A stretch of 15,570 nt of DNA, from NCBI GenBank assembly GCA_036521875.1, contig DATDGX010000129.1:1-15570 (forward strand), in the 5' to 3' direction. This document shows positions 7,161 through 14,017 of this stretch, piece after piece. Each line of letters starts with the position of its first letter. Position 1 is the first letter of the stretch. This DNA comes from DATDGX01 sp036521875. Its GTDB lineage: Bacteria > Desulfobacterota > Binatia > Binatales > Binataceae. Under the pieces are notes generated by a model that was not told the origin of the DNA, did not search any database, and saw only the letters and a list, made by a program, of their open reading frames with translations. Made by a program: the position numbers and the translations under genes.

Positions 7161-7604
7161 TCAGGCGCCGACGCGGGAATCGGTAAAGTGGTTACCACGA
7201 AAATAGACTTCCCGCCCGTCGAAAGTTTCCAGAAAGCCGTAACCATCTGTCGGAAAGATGGTCGTAACGCGAACGTGAGGAGAAGGTCCTTGTGTTTTCA
7301 CATCATGGCGCAGTTTGTGAACGTACTCCTCGAGTTTGATGCGGGTCGCCCCGAAAGCCTCGTTTATGGCTGACGACAGGTTGACGCCATTTTGCTTGTC
7401 AATCGTCAGCTCTCCGCCGGGAACGTCGAGATGGATTCGAATGCGCCCCGCCTTTGCGATGACGATGAACCGCAGGTGCTGCAAGCACCTCGTGCAGCCG
7501 GTCAGGCCATTGACGTAATCCTCAAGCGCTTTGACCTGCTTGAGAATTTGCGTCTCAACTGCCTGGGTCATCGCGGATTGGGATGAATTGATCTGAAGCT
7601 GCAT
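7161..7604 (-). CDS. RaiA/HPF-like ribosome-associated protein with truncated cold-shock domain
   Basis: A 147-residue protein that resembles the fusion of a ribosome hibernation factor (S30AE/RaiA-HPF) domain with a C-terminal cold-shock domain. The first about 105 residues carry the HPF-like fold (RIRIHLDVPGGELTI, then INEAFGATRIKLEEYVHKLR). The cold-shock part starts at HVRVTTIFPTDGYGFLE, has both RNA-binding motifs (GYGFLE and VYFRGNHF), then stops after 11 more residues. Family members with this layout normally continue through the last strands, so the domain is probably incomplete. ATG 7604 has GGAGG five bases upstream. A role in silencing ribosomes or binding mRNA in stress is inferred from the family. 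The N-terminal CTRC pair is not something I know from the family. Confidence 0.82.
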   Translation of the reverse strand: MQLQINSSQSAMTQAVETQILKQVKALEDYVNGLTGCTRCLQHLRFIVIAKAGRIRIHLDVPGGELTIDKQNGVNLSSAINEAFGATRIKLEEYVHKLRHDVKTQGPSPHVRVTTIFPTDGYGFLETFDGREVYFRGNHFTDSRVGA

Positions 7605-7684
7605 TTTCCCCTCCGAATCTCTGCTTCATTCGCGACCAGTTGAACGCCGACTCCAGCTTTCTAATTCATTCTTCGTGCCGAGCG

Positions 7685-7716
7685 CCGGCGGCGATGCGCC
7701 GCCGGATATGCGGCGG
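7685..7716. repeat. GC-rich hairpins with mutually exclusive pairing
   Basis: CCGGCGGCG (7685-7693), loop ATG, CGCCGCCGG (7697-7705) is a perfect 9-bp inverted repeat. The middle arm (7697-7702, CGCCGC) can instead pair with GCGGCG at 7710-7715. Only one pairing can form at a time. It would lie 80-112 bases before the RaiA-like start codon in a minus-strand leader. No T-run follows on either strand. Confidence 0.6.
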
Positions 7717-7859
7717 AATTCGAGCGGTAACATGAGCGTTTGTATCGTTCGAACACAGATGCCTGCCTCCCTTGGCAACACAATCGCAGTAAAAGGGTCG
7801 GGTGCAGCGATTTCGATCTCGAGACGAAGCAGCACCAGCGTTTGCTTCTTTAGGGAAAA

Positions 7860-7879
7860 TCGGATCATTTGCTATCCGA
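7860..7879. promoter_or_regulatory. Inverted repeat, candidate activator site
   Basis: TCGGAT (7860-7865), eight-base gap, ATCCGA (7874-7879): exact 6-bp arms. It lies about 170 bases upstream of the predicted sigma-54 transcription start, in the range used by enhancer-binding proteins. The cognate regulator is unknown and not encoded in the window. Confidence 0.35.
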
Positions 7880-7931
7880 CTGCGCCGATACTTGCCGCAA
7901 TCCGGTCGCTATGGCAGAAATTCCGGAGGTG

Positions 7932-7961
7932 TCAGCGCGGCTCATTTGATGTTCAGCGCGG
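7932..7961. promoter_or_regulatory. Direct repeats spaced two helical turns, candidate activator site
   Basis: TCAGCGCGG occurs exactly at 7932-7940 and 7953-7961. The 21-bp period puts both copies on the same face of the helix. They lie roughly 80-110 bases before the predicted sigma-54 start, a usual place for enhancer-binding proteins. The assignment is inference. Confidence 0.4.
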
Positions 7962-8013
7962 GACAGTTGATCTTTCGGTCGTAGGAGGCAGCGGCGCGTC
8001 TCGGCGCTGATTA

Positions 8014-8028
8014 GGGCACAAATGTTGC
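8014..8028 (+). promoter_or_regulatory. Sigma-54 (RpoN) -24/-12 promoter
   Basis: GGGCACAAATGTTGC matches the sigma-54 consensus TGGCAC-N5-TTGC at every position but the first. The invariant GG (8015-8016) and GC (8027-8028) dinucleotides have the correct spacing. Transcription should start near 8040, leaving a leader of about 33 bases before the porin ATG. It would drive the porin, cytochrome and Rieske/cyt b genes and requires an ATP-dependent activator. Confidence 0.8.
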
Positions 8029-8072
8029 CTTGAGACGGATGGGCCGAATACTTGGCCGCTATAGGGAGAACT

Positions 8073-9635
8073 ATGCTAGCCGGACGAATCTTCTCTACAT
8101 TTCTGTTCGCATTTGGCGTCGCAGCATTGTCTCTGGCGTGGCCGGCGCGCGCTGCCGACAGCGACGGCGACGCCGCCGCCGCGATGAAGGAAGTCAGAAG
8201 CGAGCTGCGTCAGATGCGGGAGGAACGCAAGCGTGACCGCGAAGTAATTCGCTCGCTCGAGATCAAGGTTCAGCAGCTCGAGACGAAAGGTTCCAAGGTC
8301 GAGGCCACCACGCAGCAGCTGCAGAGCACCGATCAGAAGCTGAAGGAGACAACGCTCGAGCTTCAGCAGACCAACGCCCAAGTGAAGACTCTGGAGACGA
8401 AGGTCGAGGCGCCGATCGCGCCGTCAGAGTTTGGCAATTTCTTTGATCGATATCTCGGAACGCACACGTTCACCGTAACCGGTGCGGCCGGGGGCGAATT
8501 CATTTATGACCAGCAAAGCGGCGCCCTTAACGCTCTCCACCTTGCATCGCAGAACTCGTTCTTTTTCGACTTCGAGCCGATGATTCTGTACCGCCCGACT
8601 GACTGGATCGTGTTCGAGGGCGTGTTGAGCGCGGGGTTTGGAAGTACCGGGACGGGAACCGACCTGTCGATCGCTGAGTTCCAGATTTTTCTTAACGACT
8701 ATGTGACGGTTGTGGCCGGGCTTTTCGACCAACCATTCGGTGACTGGTACGAGAACCAGAGCCCGATGTGGGTGAACCGGTTTGTCACGGCGCCGCTGCC
8801 GTTTGGAGTTGAGCCGGTGGTTCCGCCGGCGGAGCTAGGAATCCAGCTTCGCGGCGGGATGCAATTCGGCAAGCTCGGTCAGGATTTCGACTACACGGTC
8901 TGGACCGGAAACGGCCCCAACTTCAGCTCGCCAGTCCTTGGCGCAGCGGTCGCAAGTCCAACGGCGGTCGCATTCAGCCAGACCAACGGCAAGTCAATCG
9001 GCGCGCGGTTTCGCATCTACCCGCTCCCTGTTGATTCTGAAATGGGCCGGCTCGAGCTCGGAGCGTCTACGTACAATGGCAAGTGGGCGAATGGAAATTG
9101 GTTCAACTCATGGGGCGTGGATTTCAACTACTTTGTAGGCAACTTGCAGACCCGCGGTGAATGGCTGGAATCGTACCGCCAGATGCCCAATGGACAGAAC
9201 ACCGACCATCGCCAGGGATGGTACGTGCAGGCCGGTTACTTCCTAACCGGTCTTAATGTTCCGTGCTTTCCCGACAAGCTCAACAACTATCTCCATCGAT
9301 TCGAGCCACTGGTGCGTTATTCGGGAGTCAACCAGCGCGGCGTTTCAACCGACGACATCGCGGGCGCCACCGGTGTCGGCCTGGGCGGTATACAGGTCGG
9401 ACTGGTTCCTGATTTCGGCATCAATGGTTCGCCGGCAACGTACGCGCCGCACGCTCGCGAAGTGGCGTTGGGTCTCGACTATTGGATCGCGCCATCGATC
9501 GTTTTGCAAAACGAATTCGACATCGAAATGCCGCGCGCAGGAGGACTATTCGTTTCTTCAAGCGGCGCCGAGATCCCCGCGGGTTCGATTGGGAACGATC
9601 ACGCCTTCCTAAGCCAATTCACGATCGGATTTTGA
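8073..9635 (+). CDS. Outer-membrane porin with N-terminal coiled coil
   Basis: A 520-residue exported protein. The signal peptide (about residues 1-27) ends in WPARA-ADS. A polar heptad-rich coiled coil follows (about residues 35-112, with repeated LQQ, LE and KV units), of the kind that anchors or trimerises some porins. The rest is a beta-barrel with alternating strands and many aromatic girdle residues, ending in FTIGF; a terminal Phe is the signal for outer-membrane assembly. The layout resembles OprP/OprO-like or carbohydrate-type porins, but I cannot assign a substrate. ATG 8073 follows AGGGAG with four bases of spacing; the upstream in-frame TTG/ATG codons would spoil the signal peptide. 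It is the first gene after the sigma-54 promoter, with the cytochrome genes 14 bp behind, so it probably supplies the electron-transport system with a solute or electron donor. Confidence 0.88.
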   Translation: MLAGRIFSTFLFAFGVAALSLAWPARAADSDGDAAAAMKEVRSELRQMREERKRDREVIRSLEIKVQQLETKGSKVEATTQQLQSTDQKLKETTLELQQTNAQVKTLETKVEAPIAPSEFGNFFDRYLGTHTFTVTGAAGGEFIYDQQSGALNALHLASQNSFFFDFEPMILYRPTDWIVFEGVLSAGFGSTGTGTDLSIAEFQIFLNDYVTVVAGLFDQPFGDWYENQSPMWVNRFVTAPLPFGVEPVVPPAELGIQLRGGMQFGKLGQDFDYTVWTGNGPNFSSPVLGAAVASPTAVAFSQTNGKSIGARFRIYPLPVDSEMGRLELGASTYNGKWANGNWFNSWGVDFNYFVGNLQTRGEWLESYRQMPNGQNTDHRQGWYVQAGYFLTGLNVPCFPDKLNNYLHRFEPLVRYSGVNQRGVSTDDIAGATGVGLGGIQVGLVPDFGINGSPATYAPHAREVALGLDYWIAPSIVLQNEFDIEMPRAGGLFVSSSGAEIPAGSIGNDHAFLSQFTIGF

Positions 9636-9649
9636 GCGGAGCCACGGTT

Positions 9650-9931
9650 ATGAGAAAATTATTTGCGGCAATCGCGCTTGCGACTCTCGCGATCGGATCG
9701 GCAGGCGCTCCCGCTTCGGCCCAGGAGAATCCTAACCTGGCCGAGCACAGACGGCTGTTCCGGGAGGGTGCGAAGCTGTGGCCAGTGTACTGCAACACCT
9801 GTCATAACGCGCGGCCCGGATCCGAAAAAGCTCCTTATGAGTGGGACCAGATCATGATGCATATGCGTACGCTTGGAAACTTACCGCCCGACGATGCCAA
9901 AGCGATATTGGAATACCTCAAGAGCCGTTGA
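9650..9931 (+). CDS. Small exported monohaem cytochrome c
   Basis: A 93-residue protein with a signal peptide (about residues 1-24, APASA-QE) and a single haem-binding motif CNTCH at residues 48-52. Several Met residues (MMHM, about 69-72) could give the distal ligand. The mature protein has only about 69 residues, very small for a class I cytochrome c. The ATG at 9650 lies 14 bases after the porin stop and gives a normal signal peptide, whereas the frame that runs upstream from it overlaps the porin gene. It sits between the porin and a second cytochrome gene, so it is probably a periplasmic electron shuttle to or from the membrane complex encoded downstream. The partner is inferred from position only. 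Confidence 0.88.
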   Translation: MRKLFAAIALATLAIGSAGAPASAQENPNLAEHRRLFREGAKLWPVYCNTCHNARPGSEKAPYEWDQIMMHMRTLGNLPPDDAKAILEYLKSR

Positions 9932-9965
9932 ATTAGGCCGCGCGAATATAGAAACGGAGGACGAC

Positions 9966-10322
9966 GTGAATCGACTCATCTCAAGTATTGCAGTGTGCGC
10001 GATCATCGCATGCGCGTTTGCGCCTGTGCGCGCGGCCGATGTGGCTGCCGCCAAGCAAAATTACGATACGTTTTGTGTGAAGTGTCATGGCCCCGGTGGC
10101 AAGGGCGACGGTCCTGCCGCGTCGACGCTTGCCACCAACCCCCGCAATTTCACTGATTGTGCCGCGATGGGCAAGATTTCCGACGATACAATGTTCAACG
10201 TGATCAAGAACGGCGGCGGCGCCGCGGGTCTCAGCAAAGACATGCAAGCGTGGAGCTCGGGTTTCGAGGACGGCGAGATTCACGACCTCGTCGCCTACGT
10301 CAGGAGTTTTTGCAAGAAATAA
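9966..10322 (+). CDS. Exported monohaem cytochrome c (class I type)
   Basis: A 118-residue protein starting at GTG, with GGAGG five bases upstream, an unusually good ribosome site. The signal peptide ends about residue 23 (APVRA-ADV). The haem motif CVKCH is at residues 37-41, followed by GPGGKGDG, and the distal Met ligand is probably in MQAWSSGF. The C-terminal helix (EIHDLVAYVRSF) is typical of class I cytochromes c; a second Cys (TDC) and a C-terminal Cys (FCKK) could form a disulfide. The gene is followed 11 bp later by the flavoprotein gene. It is expected in the periplasm as an electron carrier for the Rieske/cyt b complex, an inference from the operon. Confidence 0.92.
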   Translation: MNRLISSIAVCAIIACAFAPVRAADVAAAKQNYDTFCVKCHGPGGKGDGPAASTLATNPRNFTDCAAMGKISDDTMFNVIKNGGGAAGLSKDMQAWSSGFEDGEIHDLVAYVRSFCKK

Positions 10323-10333
10323 GCGGGACGTCG

Positions 10334-12253
10334 ATGAGCAATGGAAATTCGATCGACGCGCTGCCGCGCGACTTGTGGTGGTTCCGCAAGAATGTGCCGT
10401 GCCTTGATGCGTGCCCGGTCAAGACCGACGCGGGGCGCTACGTTCAACTGATCGCCGAAGGACGCCTGGCCGAAGCATATCGCGTCGCGCGATCGCCCAA
10501 TCCTATCGCTTCCATATGCGGACGCGCTTGCGGCGCTCCATGCGAGGACGCGTGCCGCCGCGGCAAGATCGATGCGCCCGTGACGATTCGCGCACTCAAG
10601 CGTTTTCTAACCGAGCAATTCGGCCCCGAAGCACTCTCAGCCAGGGGAATCCACGACATGATCGCCGGACCATCCGGCGGCGGCAGCGTCACTCCGGGTC
10701 ATCTCGATATTCTCGGCGCGCAGCCTGAAGCCGGCGCGTCCAAACGCAAAGTCGCGGTCGTTGGCGCGGGGCCGGCAGGGCTGGCGTGCGCACACGACTT
10801 GGCCGTGATGGGTTACAACACGACAGTTTTCGAAGCGATGCCGCAGCCTGGCGGGATGCTTCGATACGGTATTCCTGCCTACCGGCTTCCACGTGAAGTG
10901 ATCGACTGCCAGGTCGGCGAGATCGAGGCGCTCGGTGTGGAGTTTCGTTATTCTACCCCGCTTCGGCCCGGCTTCGGAGTTCGAGAACTGAAGGAACAGG
11001 GCTACGAAGCAACTTTTCTCGCCGTTGGCGCGTCGCGCGGCCGCGCAGTGCCGATCGAGGGCAGCGATGCCGACGGGGTGATTAAGGCGATCGACTACTT
11101 GCTCAATATCAATCGCGGCTACCGCGTTCCGCTAGGCGGCAAGGTGGTCGTGATCGGCGGCGGCCTGGTCGCGATCGACGCGGCCCGAACCGCGGTTCGT
11201 GCGCTCGTGCCCGGACTCGTCATGTCTGAAGAAGAAGAGCACAGCGTCGCGGCCGGCACGATGCGCGTGGCACTCGATGCGGCGCGCGAGGCGGCGCGGC
11301 GCGGTGCGCTCGAAGTCACGGTCGCGAGTCTTGAGTCCGCGCACGAGATGCCGGCGATGAAATCAGCGCAGGGTCGCGAGGAACTCGACATCGCGCGCGA
11401 CGAGGGCGTCACTTTTCTGCCCGGCTGGGGCCCGAAGCGAATCGTCAGCCGCGATGGTCGCGCGGTCGGAATAGAATTAGTGAAATGCCTCAGGGTATTC
11501 GATGAAGCGGGCCGCTTCCGGCCGCAATTCGATGAGAACGTCCGCCATATCTTTGACGCCGACGCAGTGATCCTCGCCATCGGGCAGGCACCGGATTTGT
11601 CGTTCATCACACCGGAAGATGGAGTCACTATCACGCCCGCGGGAACGCTCAAGATCGATCCAGTCACTCTCGAGACTGGTATCGCTGGAGTATTCGCGGG
11701 CGGCGATGCGGCCTTTCCACCGTCGCTGCTGATCACGTGCGCACAGCATGGCAAGGTCGCCGCGCGCGGCATCGACGCGTACCTCCGTGGCAAGCCGCTC
11801 GGCCAGCCGCGGATGCACGTCACCATCGAGGAATTGCCGACCGACACCTACCGGATGGCCGAGCGCTACGAGCAGAAGCGTCGCGATATTCCGCTCGTTC
11901 CACTCTCGCGCCGCACCGGAATCACCGAAGTCGAGTCCGCGTTTAACCCGAGCGACGCGCGCGAGCAGGCGGAGCGATGCCTCTACTGCCATATCCATCC
12001 TATCTACGACGGGTCGAAATGCATTCTGTGCAATCGATGCGTAGACATTTGCCCGGAGCATTGCCTGCATTTCGCGCCCGCGGGGGAAATCGCCGATCAA
12101 GCGCGGGTTGCCGGCGTGATGACGGAAGCGCAGACCCGCAGCGCTTTTCTCTACGACGAGGCCAAATGCATCCGCTGCGGTCTATGCGCGATCAGATGCC
12201 CGACCTCGGCGATTACGATGGAGCGCTTTCAGTTCGAAGAGACGGCCGGCTGA
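10334..12253 (+). CDS. FAD/NAD(P) oxidoreductase with N- and C-terminal iron-sulfur modules (GltD-like)
   Basis: A 639-residue cytosolic flavoprotein without signal peptide or membrane helices. The N-terminal GltD/dihydropyrimidine-dehydrogenase-type Fe-S domain has six cysteines (C23, C27, C62, C66, C70, C74). A first Rossmann motif GAGPAG (144-149) binds FAD; a second (IGGGLVAIDAARTAV, about 274-288) binds a pyridine nucleotide. The usual YRR-x-REEMPA segment, whose arginines hold the NADP phosphate, reads ASLESAHEMPA (331-341), so NAD(H) is more likely. A C-terminal ferredoxin part carries two CxxCxxCxxxCP clusters (563-574 and 612-623). Lying directly before Rieske and cyt b genes, and overlapping Rieske by TGATG, it probably docks on that complex and exchanges electrons between NAD(P)H, ferredoxin and quinone. 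It is not glutamate synthase: no large subunit is nearby. Start chosen at ATG 10334, 11 bp after the cytochrome. Confidence 0.9.
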   Translation: MSNGNSIDALPRDLWWFRKNVPCLDACPVKTDAGRYVQLIAEGRLAEAYRVARSPNPIASICGRACGAPCEDACRRGKIDAPVTIRALKRFLTEQFGPEALSARGIHDMIAGPSGGGSVTPGHLDILGAQPEAGASKRKVAVVGAGPAGLACAHDLAVMGYNTTVFEAMPQPGGMLRYGIPAYRLPREVIDCQVGEIEALGVEFRYSTPLRPGFGVRELKEQGYEATFLAVGASRGRAVPIEGSDADGVIKAIDYLLNINRGYRVPLGGKVVVIGGGLVAIDAARTAVRALVPGLVMSEEEEHSVAAGTMRVALDAAREAARRGALEVTVASLESAHEMPAMKSAQGREELDIARDEGVTFLPGWGPKRIVSRDGRAVGIELVKCLRVFDEAGRFRPQFDENVRHIFDADAVILAIGQAPDLSFITPEDGVTITPAGTLKIDPVTLETGIAGVFAGGDAAFPPSLLITCAQHGKVAARGIDAYLRGKPLGQPRMHVTIEELPTDTYRMAERYEQKRRDIPLVPLSRRTGITEVESAFNPSDAREQAERCLYCHIHPIYDGSKCILCNRCVDICPEHCLHFAPAGEIADQARVAGVMTEAQTRSAFLYDEAKCIRCGLCAIRCPTSAITMERFQFEETAG

Positions 12254-12711
12254 TGGACCCCGATCGGCGAAAGATCCTGCGCTTCATCGGCAAAGGATCG
12301 GTGTTGGCAGCCTTCCTTGCGCAGATCGGCGCTGCCGGCAGGGCATTTTTCCCCAATGTGCTCTATGAGCCGCCGAGCCGCTTCAAGATCAAGCGCCCCG
12401 ACGATTACCCCGAGGGCTACACGCTCGACGCAGCGCACCGGCTGTATGTGATTCGTCAAAAGGATGCGTTTCACGTCATTTCCGCGATATGCACACATCT
12501 GGGATGTAACGTGCAGTGGAAAGATACCGAGTTCGACTGTCCGTGCCACGGCAGCCGCTTTCGTCCCGACGGCACGGTGATTTCGGGACCTGCGCCGCGT
12601 CCGCTCGAATGGTTCGAGACCACCATTTCGCCCGACGGGTTCCTTGAAGTTGATAGCGCAAATGAAGTTGCGCGCGACTTCAGGCTGCTCGTCGGAAAAG
12701 GCAAGGCCTGA
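12253..12711 (+). CDS. Rieske iron-sulfur protein of a cytochrome bc-type complex
   Basis: A 152-residue Rieske [2Fe-2S] protein. Box 1 is CTHLGC (residues 80-85) and box 2 is CPCHGSRF (96-103). Expected cluster ligands are Cys80, His82, Cys96 and His99, with a Cys85-Cys98 disulfide, all present. The N-terminus has DRRKILRFIG followed by a hydrophobic helix (about 15-33), fitting a Tat-exported membrane-anchored protein. ATG 12253 overlaps the flavoprotein stop (TGATG), a sign of translational coupling; the longer upstream frame is inside that gene. It carries electrons from quinol at the Qo site of cytochrome b to the periplasmic cytochrome. The cytochrome b gene follows after three bases. 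Confidence 0.95.
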   Translation: MDPDRRKILRFIGKGSVLAAFLAQIGAAGRAFFPNVLYEPPSRFKIKRPDDYPEGYTLDAAHRLYVIRQKDAFHVISAICTHLGCNVQWKDTEFDCPCHGSRFRPDGTVISGPAPRPLEWFETTISPDGFLEVDSANEVARDFRLLVGKGKA

Positions 12712-12714
12712 CTG

Positions 12715-14016
12715 GTGGGCGACAAGATCAAGCTTGCCTGGCGCAATGTCCTCTCGTCGTGGTCACCCCGGAGCGATCGCGAATCGTCGGAAGCGATCGT
12801 CAAGAACTTCTGGCTCCACTGGTTTCCAGCCAAAGTCGCGCGCGCCAGCATGGACTGGAACTACTCGTTCTGGCTGGGCACCGCGTCCGCAGCGCTGCTG
12901 CTGATCCTGACCGTCACGGGCGTGATGCTGATGTTTTTCTATGTGCCCTCCACCGAGCGCGCATACGGAAGCATCAAGGACCTGGAGTACGCCGTCAGCT
13001 TCGGCCGCCTGCTGAGAAATCAGCATCGATGGGCGGCGGAAGGGATGGTCGCCGTCGTATACATCCACATGGCGCGAGTGTTCTTCACGGGCGCGTACCG
13101 CGGCACCCGGGCGGTCAACTGGGTGGTCGGAGTAGTTCTTTTTCTCTCGACGCTGTTCCTGTCCTTCACCGGTTACCTGCTGCCGTGGGATCAGCTCGCA
13201 TTCTGGGCAATCACGGTTGGGACCAGTATCGCGAAGCAGGCTCCGCTGGTCGGCCCGACGATTCAATTCCTTCTGCTTGGCGGCCATGAAATCGGACAGC
13301 AGACCTTGCTGCGCTTTTACGTACTGCACGTCTTCTTCCTGCCGGTCTTCGTTGGGGTGCTGTTCGGCTATCACATGTGGCGCGTGCGCAAGGACGGCGG
13401 TCTCGCGGCGATCGAGCGCATTCGCAATGAGCGCGAAATGGTGCCGAAGGCTACTCCGAAGACAAAGAGTTACTCGCTGTTTGGGATTACGCCGGGCACC
13501 TCGGTACAGGTGATGAGTTCGACCGGGCTCGAAGAGTCCGATCAGGTTTTCTCCTCGCCGAATATGTCACGGCGCATCGCGCTGGTCTTCCTCGTCGTGT
13601 TCAACATCACGCTGCTGGCCGCGTTGTTCTTCAACGCACCGCTGGAGGGTCTCGCCAATCCATCGGTGACGCCGAATCCGGCAAAAGCGCCGTGGTATTT
13701 CGTCTGGCTACAGGAATTGGTCGCTTCAACGACTGTTCGTGTCGGTGGGTTTACGGTCAGCGGCGCGTTGCTGGGCGGAATACTGCTGCCCGGATTTCTC
13801 CTCGGCGTGCTTACGCTGTGGCCGTGGATCGATCGTTCTCCACTTCGGACCCAAGGGCGATGGCTCGCGCCCGAGCGAAAGCGGCAGAACGCAACTTTCG
13901 CCATCGCGACGCTCTTGATCATCCTGCTGATCATGGTCGGGGTCTACTTGCGCGGTCCCTACTGGCGGATCTACTGGCCCGGCCAGACGCGCCCCGAGAC
14001 GCCACGGCTTTATTGA
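12715..14016 (+). CDS. Cytochrome b of a Rieske/cyt b complex, b6 and subunit IV fused
   Basis: A 433-residue membrane protein with seven predicted helices: four in the b6-like N-terminal part and three in the subunit IV-like C-terminal part, in one chain. The two haem pairs are His104/His118 (13 residues between) and His205/His220 (14 between); the 14-residue spacing is a b6f-type feature. GYLLPWD (153-159) is the conserved loop after the third helix. The Qo motif PEWY, whose Glu takes part in quinol oxidation, is here APWYF (325-329), a variant I associate with non-mitochondrial complexes. A roughly 65-residue soluble loop lies between helices 4 and 5. GTG 12715 starts four bases after the Rieske stop. 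It is the inner-membrane core of the complex and receives quinol or quinone. Confidence 0.95.
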   Translation: MGDKIKLAWRNVLSSWSPRSDRESSEAIVKNFWLHWFPAKVARASMDWNYSFWLGTASAALLLILTVTGVMLMFFYVPSTERAYGSIKDLEYAVSFGRLLRNQHRWAAEGMVAVVYIHMARVFFTGAYRGTRAVNWVVGVVLFLSTLFLSFTGYLLPWDQLAFWAITVGTSIAKQAPLVGPTIQFLLLGGHEIGQQTLLRFYVLHVFFLPVFVGVLFGYHMWRVRKDGGLAAIERIRNEREMVPKATPKTKSYSLFGITPGTSVQVMSSTGLEESDQVFSSPNMSRRIALVFLVVFNITLLAALFFNAPLEGLANPSVTPNPAKAPWYFVWLQELVASTTVRVGGFTVSGALLGGILLPGFLLGVLTLWPWIDRSPLRTQGRWLAPERKRQNATFAIATLLIILLIMVGVYLRGPYWRIYWPGQTRPETPRLY

Positions 14017-14017
14017 T

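Larger units (their letters stand above)
7605..8072. other. Divergent regulatory region between the stress cluster and the electron-transport operon
   Basis: A 468-nt stretch with no gene I can support. It separates the minus-strand RaiA-like gene from the plus-strand porin gene, so it must hold promoters for both. It contains a sigma-54 promoter (8014-8028), candidate activator sites (7860-7879 and 7932-7961) and overlapping GC-rich hairpins (7685-7716). Two overlapping reading frames (7626-7868 minus, 7675-8010 plus) have no recognisable domain and are not called. Confidence 0.7.

Noticed and set aside
7666..7680. A second sigma-54-like site on the minus strand before the RaiA-like gene
   Set aside because: The -24 part (GGCAC) is good, but the -12 part reads ATGA instead of TTGC, so the essential GC is missing.
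7626..7868. An 80-codon minus-strand frame and a 111-codon plus-strand frame (7675-8010) in the divergent region
   Set aside because: They overlap each other, lack domains and good ribosome sites, and cover sequence better explained as regulatory.
10157..10333. N-terminal extension of the flavoprotein frame into the upstream cytochrome gene
   Set aside because: It overlaps a secure cytochrome c gene in another frame; the Fe-S domain begins naturally after ATG 10334.
10334..12253. Annotation as glutamate synthase small subunit
   Set aside because: The fold is GltD-like, but the extra ferredoxin domains, altered nucleotide motif and Rieske/cyt b neighbours argue for an electron-transfer role, and no gltB is present.
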